10,361 nt of DNA from assembly GCA_016839405.1 (NCBI GenBank), contig JAEOUJ010000303.1, forward strand, positions 1 to 10,361. Direction: 5' to 3'. Below, piece after piece: positions 5,578 to 10,361 of this stretch. Source of the DNA: Candidatus Gerdarchaeota archaeon (lineage in GTDB: Archaea > Asgardarchaeota > Heimdallarchaeia > JABLTI01). The translations under genes were made by a program, and so were the position numbers. The notes under the pieces are model-generated. The model was given only the letters and a program-made list of their open reading frames with translations, was not told the DNA's origin and did no database searches. Each line of letters starts with the position of its first letter. Position 1 is the first letter of the stretch.

Positions 5578-8367
5578 TGAAAATCTCAAAAGCTTGATTT
5601 CAAATGGTTTGAATTTGATATTAAATTTTCCATTCTCAACAATAATTTTACTTTTTACTTCTCCATTAATCATAATCTGTTTGCATTTAGTAAATTTGTC
5701 TAGTATAATAACATCTGTTTCTAGTTCTGATTCATCAAGATTGAACATAAGAATAAACAAATTATTATTTCTAATTCTCAAGGATGATATCCTAATGAAA
5801 GGATTTTCAACATGAATTAATTTTTCTGTTAAATTGTTATTTGGTTCTGAATTCTCAAAAGTTATGCTTCTAGTTGGTAGTGCAAATGCTTCTGATTGAT
5901 CAGCAGTAAAAGTAATTGGTTCATCCTTTTTATGACAAATTATCCCATAATTAAATGTAAATTCCTTGTTTAATTCCTGAGCCCCAGGAGTCGCAATAAA
6001 TGGTCCAGCATGAATCGGTCTTTCAGGGTAATCCATTCTAGAGAGATAGCCTGTTGATCGAATAAGAGTTAAAGCTAATCTTGATTTATCTACTAATTCA
6101 ACTTCTGGTAATCCTTTATTGAATAATGTGAAACTTATTTCTGATTTATCATCATCCACACGAATAAATCGTTTTTGAGCTTGAATTCCTGATGGTTGTT
6201 CAACATGCTTATCATAAGGTACAGAACTTCCTTGTCGTTTGATTGCACCAAAATGTGTTGATGTTATAGTATAATCTGATTTATAGGGAAGGTTAAAACA
6301 AATTCTCAATCTATGATCTTTGGCAGTATTTGTAAGAGTAGTTGATATTTCAATTCTAGGTAGATCTCTATAAAATCTAAAAATCGTTTTAATAGGAATT
6401 ATTGTTTTTCCAATTCGTTTATTTCTTTTCTCATTTACTTCTTTATATGTTTTAAATGACATATCTTGTTGAATTTCACAAAAAATTGGACCTTTATTCA
6501 GAATTCTTCTTTTAACACTAGATACTTTTGATACAATAGGATTTAATCTACCAAATGTATATTCATCCCCTCTATCACCAAAATCTTCGAAATTATGCAG
6601 CTGATTGAAATGAGTATTTGTCATTTTATCAAAAAGATCAAATGTTCCATTTTTATTGAATTTAACAAAATAAAATTGATTTTCAATTGAGTTTTTATTA
6701 TAATTAAAAATACGATTCTCAAATTTTTTATTTGATTTTTGATTTATGATAAATTTATTGAAACTCCATGCTTTCAAAGGCAAAAGTGAAACATAGGATT
6801 GTTTTGTTCCCAATGTTGCTTTAATATAAAATTGAGTATATTTTTTACTATCAAGTAATTCAAAGACTTGTTTGGTCATTTCATCAGTATTTAATTCACC
6901 AATTGGTTCTTTTCCACAAATCAATGTAATATTACAGGTTTTTGGATCCAAGCTTTCAGAAATATATGCTTCATTAAGGTAGAAATCCATCAACTTTCTT
7001 CCTGGAAGCATTTTCAAACCTGCTCTAATCATAAAAGGTTTCATTGTGTTCTCAAAAAGAATTTTTTCTGTTGTTTTCAGTGGTTGTACTTCATATTCCT
7101 TTCCATCAATATCTTGAATTGAATTTATATTATATTTTGAGGATATATTAAATTCAATCAAACTAGGTAATTTTGAATTGTTAGTAGGATTGAACGATAA
7201 AATAGATAATTCTTTACTTTCACTTTTATCTTTGGCAATTTGTTCTAAAGCTCTATTTATTTGATTATTGGCAATATCCTCTGCCCAATAAAATCTGGAT
7301 TTCATTTCTTCATGTGTCTGATCAACAGAACAACCACAAATTGAATCATGAGGTTGATTTTTTAGTAGCCATTTCCAAGCGAGTGTTATATAAGAGCTAG
7401 GATAATTAATACCTTTGAAGAAGTAAAGGATTGTATTGATTGGTTCAGCATAATGGACTAGTAAATCCTCTATTTTATTATCCCATTGTTTAATCCATAT
7501 TCTAGCAGAGTATGTATCTTGAAGTAATGGAGCTCTTAAAGATGATCGAAATTCTCCTGAATAAATTGGTGCAAGGTAATTATTTTCAGACATTAATTTA
7601 TTCAATTGTTCTAAATAATCATTCAATAAAGCAATTCTAATTTCAGTATTTTCAATCTTAAGTTTTGAAATTAAATCAATTAAATGCTTTTGTGGTAGTT
7701 GATGATCTGTTCCATTCATTAACAAATAGGTATTAATTGGAGAAAATGGTTGTAATTGTTCTATTTTTTGTTTGATAACATCTTCCAGAATTTTTAACTC
7801 ATCAGGAAGTGATGCAGCATTTCCATAACCAAAAGGCATGTAATTACATAAAATACTACTTGTCGATTTAGCATGACTTTTCCAAATAAATGGAACTGTG
7901 GAGATTTCAGAGCCAACACCTCTCCAAATAAAGACAGCCTCAAATGTAGTTAAATCAGTTAATAGCTGTGGTATAGCTCTAGTATGACCAAATTGATCTG
8001 GTAAATAACCAATATTCATTAATGGAATTTCAAGTTCATTAGCCAATTCAATACTCATTTCTAGATTTCTTACAAGACTTTCTTGACCTACTAACCATTC
8101 ATCCGGAAGCAAATACCAAGGACCAACATCTATCTTACCTTTTCTTATATAAGATAATAATTCTTCTTTTCTTTCAGGTCGTATTTCGAAATAATCTTCA
8201 AGAACAATTGTCTGACCATCCAACATGAAATAGTAATCATGTTTAGAGAGTATCTCAAGTAATTGATCAATTAAATGAACGAGATCAGTTCTAAATGATT
8301 GAAATGGTAAATACCATTCTCTATCCCAATGGGTTGAAGGAACAATGAAAACAAGTTTTTTTGACAT
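5575..8367 (-). CDS. Glycoside hydrolase family 38 alpha-mannosidase, cytoplasmic
   Basis: A 930-residue protein with the full GH38 layout. The catalytic barrel opens with THWDREWYLPF (12-22); H13 and D15 are the expected zinc ligands. GYLPDQFGH (120-128) holds D124, the expected nucleophile and zinc ligand. LLMNGTDHQLPQ (215-226) and GEFRSSLRAPLLQDTYSAR (271-289) follow. QPHDSICGCSVDQTHEEM (338-355) supplies the last zinc ligand, H340. A middle helical domain and the beta-rich C-terminal part come after, with DFGDRGDEYTF (595-605). All key residues are present, so it should be active as a retaining, metal-dependent alpha-mannosidase. No signal peptide or membrane segment is visible, so it acts inside the cell on imported or internal mannosides. 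Length suits prokaryotic members (about 850-1000). The ATG at 8367 has GAGGAAG (8378-8372) upstream. It is the last gene of the transporter/TIM-barrel operon. Bond preference cannot be read from sequence. Confidence 0.93.
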   Translation of the reverse strand: MSKKLVFIVPSTHWDREWYLPFQSFRTDLVHLIDQLLEILSKHDYYFMLDGQTIVLEDYFEIRPERKEELLSYIRKGKIDVGPWYLLPDEWLVGQESLVRNLEMSIELANELEIPLMNIGYLPDQFGHTRAIPQLLTDLTTFEAVFIWRGVGSEISTVPFIWKSHAKSTSSILCNYMPFGYGNAASLPDELKILEDVIKQKIEQLQPFSPINTYLLMNGTDHQLPQKHLIDLISKLKIENTEIRIALLNDYLEQLNKLMSENNYLAPIYSGEFRSSLRAPLLQDTYSARIWIKQWDNKIEDLLVHYAEPINTILYFFKGINYPSSYITLAWKWLLKNQPHDSICGCSVDQTHEEMKSRFYWAEDIANNQINRALEQIAKDKSESKELSILSFNPTNNSKLPSLIEFNISSKYNINSIQDIDGKEYEVQPLKTTEKILFENTMKPFMIRAGLKMLPGRKLMDFYLNEAYISESLDPKTCNITLICGKEPIGELNTDEMTKQVFELLDSKKYTQFYIKATLGTKQSYVSLLPLKAWSFNKFIINQKSNKKFENRIFNYNKNSIENQFYFVKFNKNGTFDLFDKMTNTHFNQLHNFEDFGDRGDEYTFGRLNPIVSKVSSVKRRILNKGPIFCEIQQDMSFKTYKEVNEKRNKRIGKTIIPIKTIFRFYRDLPRIEISTTLTNTAKDHRLRICFNLPYKSDYTITSTHFGAIKRQGSSVPYDKHVEQPSGIQAQKRFIRVDDDKSEISFTLFNKGLPEVELVDKSRLALTLIRSTGYLSRMDYPERPIHAGPFIATPGAQELNKEFTFNYGIICHKKDEPITFTADQSEAFALPTRSITFENSEPNNNLTEKLIHVENPFIRISSLRIRNNNLFILMFNLDESELETDVIILDKFTKCKQIMINGEVKSKIIVENGKFNIKFKPFEIKLLRFS

Positions 8368-8379
8368 AATTCTTCCTCA

Positions 8380-9243
8380 CTACAAAACTTCAGGTACATA
8401 TTTTTTTATATAATTCATTGACTCTTGAGCTTCTTTCAATGATAATTCATAAACAAGTGGTCCTTTGAATTTACTTTCATGTAATTTTAGTAGCAATTCT
8501 CTAACTGGTAAATCATGCTTTCCTAATGGTTTATGATCTATTCTTGGAAAAGCACCATCATGTAGATGTAATTCTATGATTCGATCTAAATATCTATCAA
8601 AAAAATCCAAAACATCATAATCACCTGAATAACCTGCCAATAAATGACCTGTATCAAAACAAATGCTTAAATCATATTCTTCAATAATAGGTTCCATTAC
8701 TTCAAAAGGGAATTCAATATTCTCAACAGCAATTTTTTTAGAGGGTATATTTATCTTATCAAGTAATTTACCTATTGATTCCTCAACAAAAGTGCCAAAT
8801 TGTCCAATTATAAATTCTTTAGCAAAATCAGGTAAATTCATATGTAAAAATTCAACAGTTAGAGCTCCTGTAGGATGTATTACCCAACAAACAGGATCTA
8901 AAGGCATTGTTAATTCTATACAATCAATAAAAGCAGTAATTGAAGCATCTCTTATATGTTCATTAAAAGCAGCTGGTTCAATACCCCATAAAGGCAAATG
9001 AACCGAATAAGTGATTTTTTCTTTTTTCTTATATTCAATAAGTTTTTCAATTTCCTCTAGAGAGAGTATTCCTGGAAGAACATTAGGTAAATCTCCAGTA
9101 ATTTCTATATGTTTGAATCCAGCTTCAATTGAATGCTTCATTACTTCAATATAATTTAAATTTGAAAAATCAATTTTTCCATTCATTATTAGTTTGAAAA
9201 AATCTTTGAAATCAAAAGGGCGATTTCCAAATAGTAGAGCCAC
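8380..9243 (-). CDS. Sugar phosphate isomerase/epimerase (xylose-isomerase-like TIM barrel)
   Basis: A 287-residue TIM-barrel protein of the AP-endonuclease-2/xylose-isomerase-like superfamily. Candidate metal and active-site residues sit at strand ends: H82 (SVHLPLWG), H123 (VIHPTG), E174 (AVENIEFPF), D197 and H200 (CFDTGHLLAG), H226/H228 (ELHLHDG), the PLGKHDL loop (239-245) and E266 (VYELSL). Family knowledge: members isomerise, epimerise or dehydrate sugars and inositols with a divalent metal. The exact reaction cannot be assigned. I chose the GTG at 9243 because AGGTG (9254-9250) lies 6 nt before it. A GTG three codons earlier (9252) abuts the transporter's stop codon and has no binding site of its own. 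The gene starts 9 nt after the transporter and ends 12 nt before the mannosidase, so it very likely acts in the same sugar pathway. Confidence 0.85.
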   Translation of the reverse strand: MALLFGNRPFDFKDFFKLIMNGKIDFSNLNYIEVMKHSIEAGFKHIEITGDLPNVLPGILSLEEIEKLIEYKKKEKITYSVHLPLWGIEPAAFNEHIRDASITAFIDCIELTMPLDPVCWVIHPTGALTVEFLHMNLPDFAKEFIIGQFGTFVEESIGKLLDKINIPSKKIAVENIEFPFEVMEPIIEEYDLSICFDTGHLLAGYSGDYDVLDFFDRYLDRIIELHLHDGAFPRIDHKPLGKHDLPVRELLLKLHESKFKGPLVYELSLKEAQESMNYIKKYVPEVL

Positions 9244-9249
9244 ATTATT

Positions 9250-9254
9250 CACCT
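9250..9254 (-). promoter_or_regulatory. Ribosome binding site that decides the TIM-barrel start
   Basis: The minus strand reads AGGTG, overlapping the stop codon TAG (9255-9253) of the transporter gene. It is 6 nt before the GTG at 9243. This placement points to translational coupling and argues against the upstream GTG at 9252, which lies within the site itself. An ATG at 9246 is out of frame. Confidence 0.5.
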
Positions 9255-10361
9255 ATGTTAGTATCTTTTCTTCTTCCTTGGTATTTTTTATTTCTTGTCG
9301 TCTTTTTTTCATAAATGGATCAAAATTACCTAGAATCATAATAGGAATTGAAGCTAATAGAAAAACTGCTGTTAATGGACCCAATAAATAAAGCCTTTCA
9401 ATAATATTTTCGGGAGTCAAATACCCTACAAGGAGAAATGCTAGTGCTTGAAAGATATTTAATGGTATTGAATTAAAACCTGTATACATACCCGCTCGAG
9501 ATTCTTTTGTTTCAATTTCATCCTTATGAGCAATATCTGCAACAATTGCATATGGAAAGAGATAAGGTCCAGATAATCCAAATCCAATTAGAAAAGCCCA
9601 TAAATACCCAATATATGTAAAGGTAAGAGTTCCAGGTGTTAATATTTTGAAAATCATTGAAAATGGTAAAACAATAACCAAAAAAGCAAAACTAATAATC
9701 ATCGACCATTTTTTACCGATTCTTTTTGAAATAGGAATCCAACCTATGAAGCAAACCATTATAGTGCCAAAAACCAACAAACCAAAGACAACTGTTTGAA
9801 TCATTTCTGAGAAGCCAAGGATGTCAGTAGCAAAATCTAAAACAAGGGCATTAATTAATGTAAGACCCATTGAGTACATTCCTTGAGCCATAAACCAAAT
9901 AACATAATTTTTATTTGAAAGCACAATTTTAAATTCGCGCATTAAATTCCGCTGCTTTCTTTCTACAGGTTTTTCTTTTATTGATAACAGAGCAGGTAAG
10001 AAAGACATGAATTCAATAACTGCAAAACCAATAATACAACTAATTAGAACAGTATTAGCTGTTCCAGTCAATCCTCCACCCTCCAAATCAAGCAATCCTG
10101 GAATTAAAAAAACAAATCCAAATCCAAGAAGATTAGAAAAAAGATTTGTGAAATTTTGTATACCTGACATACTTGTCCTATCCTCTTCTGTAGTTACTTC
10201 AGCCATCCAAGATTGATATGGAGTCAAAAGTAACCCATATAATAGATGGAACAATGAATTCCAAATCAAATACCAAGTAAATATTGAATAGGTACTTGTA
10301 GAAGCAATAAACAGATGAGGAATAAATAACATAACAAAAGATAAAGCAATAGCTGGTGAAC
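9253..10361 (-). CDS. MFS/GPH-like sugar transporter, 5' end outside window
   Basis: 368 residues are visible, ending at TAG 9255-9253. The frame stays open to the window edge, so the ATG at 10332 is internal and not the real start. About ten hydrophobic segments are present. YQSWMAEVTTEEDRTSMSGIQN resembles the conserved loop of the glycoside-pentoside-hexuronide (GPH) symporter group, which usually reads P-E-x-T...eR-t. A second loop, KRIGKKWSM, matches the half-repeat equivalent of the MFS D-R-x-G-R-R loop. Family members are about 450 residues, so roughly the first two membrane helices are missing. A basic, charged cytoplasmic tail closes the protein (KKRRQEIKNTKEEEK). Family knowledge: such carriers import sugars or glycosides with a cation. 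As the first visible gene of the operon with a GH38 mannosidase, an alpha-mannoside or mannose-containing glycoside is the likely cargo; this is inference. Confidence 0.8.
   Translation of the reverse strand, partial: SPAIALSFVMLFIPHLFIASTSTYSIFTWYLIWNSLFHLLYGLLLTPYQSWMAEVTTEEDRTSMSGIQNFTNLFSNLLGFGFVFLIPGLLDLEGGGLTGTANTVLISCIIGFAVIEFMSFLPALLSIKEKPVERKQRNLMREFKIVLSNKNYVIWFMAQGMYSMGLTLINALVLDFATDILGFSEMIQTVVFGLLVFGTIMVCFIGWIPISKRIGKKWSMIISFAFLVIVLPFSMIFKILTPGTLTFTYIGYLWAFLIGFGLSGPYLFPYAIVADIAHKDEIETKESRAGMYTGFNSIPLNIFQALAFLLVGYLTPENIIERLYLLGPLTAVFLLASIPIMILGNFDPFMKKRRQEIKNTKEEEKILT

Noticed and set aside
8663..9001. Plus-strand open frame of 112 codons opposite the TIM-barrel gene
   Set aside because: It is antisense to the conserved metal-site region of a clear enzyme, and nothing supports independent expression.

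Overview
The window is visibly AT-rich and gene-dense. It carries seven protein-coding genes, two of them cut by the window edges, and one gene remnant. I see no rRNA, tRNA, CRISPR array or mobile element. Upstream regions show archaeal-type TATA boxes (best: CTATAAAAG before the gene at 3746) together with Shine-Dalgarno-like GGAG/AGGTG sites. The gene set is a DegV protein, a wHTH/4Fe-4S protein, a large multi-pass acyltransferase, a TspO-like protein and a cytoplasmic GH38 alpha-mannosidase. These features suggest an AT-rich archaeon, most plausibly of the Asgard type. This is an inference from style, and an AT-rich bacterium is not excluded, particularly because two hairpin plus T-tract terminators are present.

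Left part (1-2411): the 3' part of a TspO/MBR-like membrane protein on the plus strand converges on a minus-strand stretch. That stretch holds a 434-residue winged-helix plus iron-sulfur protein, followed directly by a decayed C-terminal piece of a GNAT acetyltransferase. A hairpin over the TspO-like stop codon sits at the convergence.

Middle part (2412-5557): a DegV-family lipid-binding protein (minus) and a HGSNAT/DUF1624-like membrane acyltransferase (plus) are divergently transcribed from a 241-bp region. This region has a TATA box on each side and a 26-bp inverted repeat between them. A 20-bp element upstream of the DegV gene recurs, with three mismatches, upstream of the iron-sulfur gene.

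Right part (5575-10361): a tight minus-strand operon encodes an MFS/GPH-like sugar transporter (5' end outside the window), a xylose-isomerase-like TIM-barrel protein and a cytoplasmic GH38 alpha-mannosidase. The gaps are 9 and 12 nt. The simplest reading is import of an alpha-mannoside, hydrolysis in the cytoplasm, and conversion of the released sugar by the TIM-barrel enzyme. The substrate cannot be read from the sequence.

I found no clear new defence or mobile system. The points most worth following up are the mannoside operon, the divergent promoter with its dyad, the acyltransferase with an extra C-terminal membrane module, the decayed GNAT gene, and the hairpins built over plus-strand stop codons at both convergent junctions.
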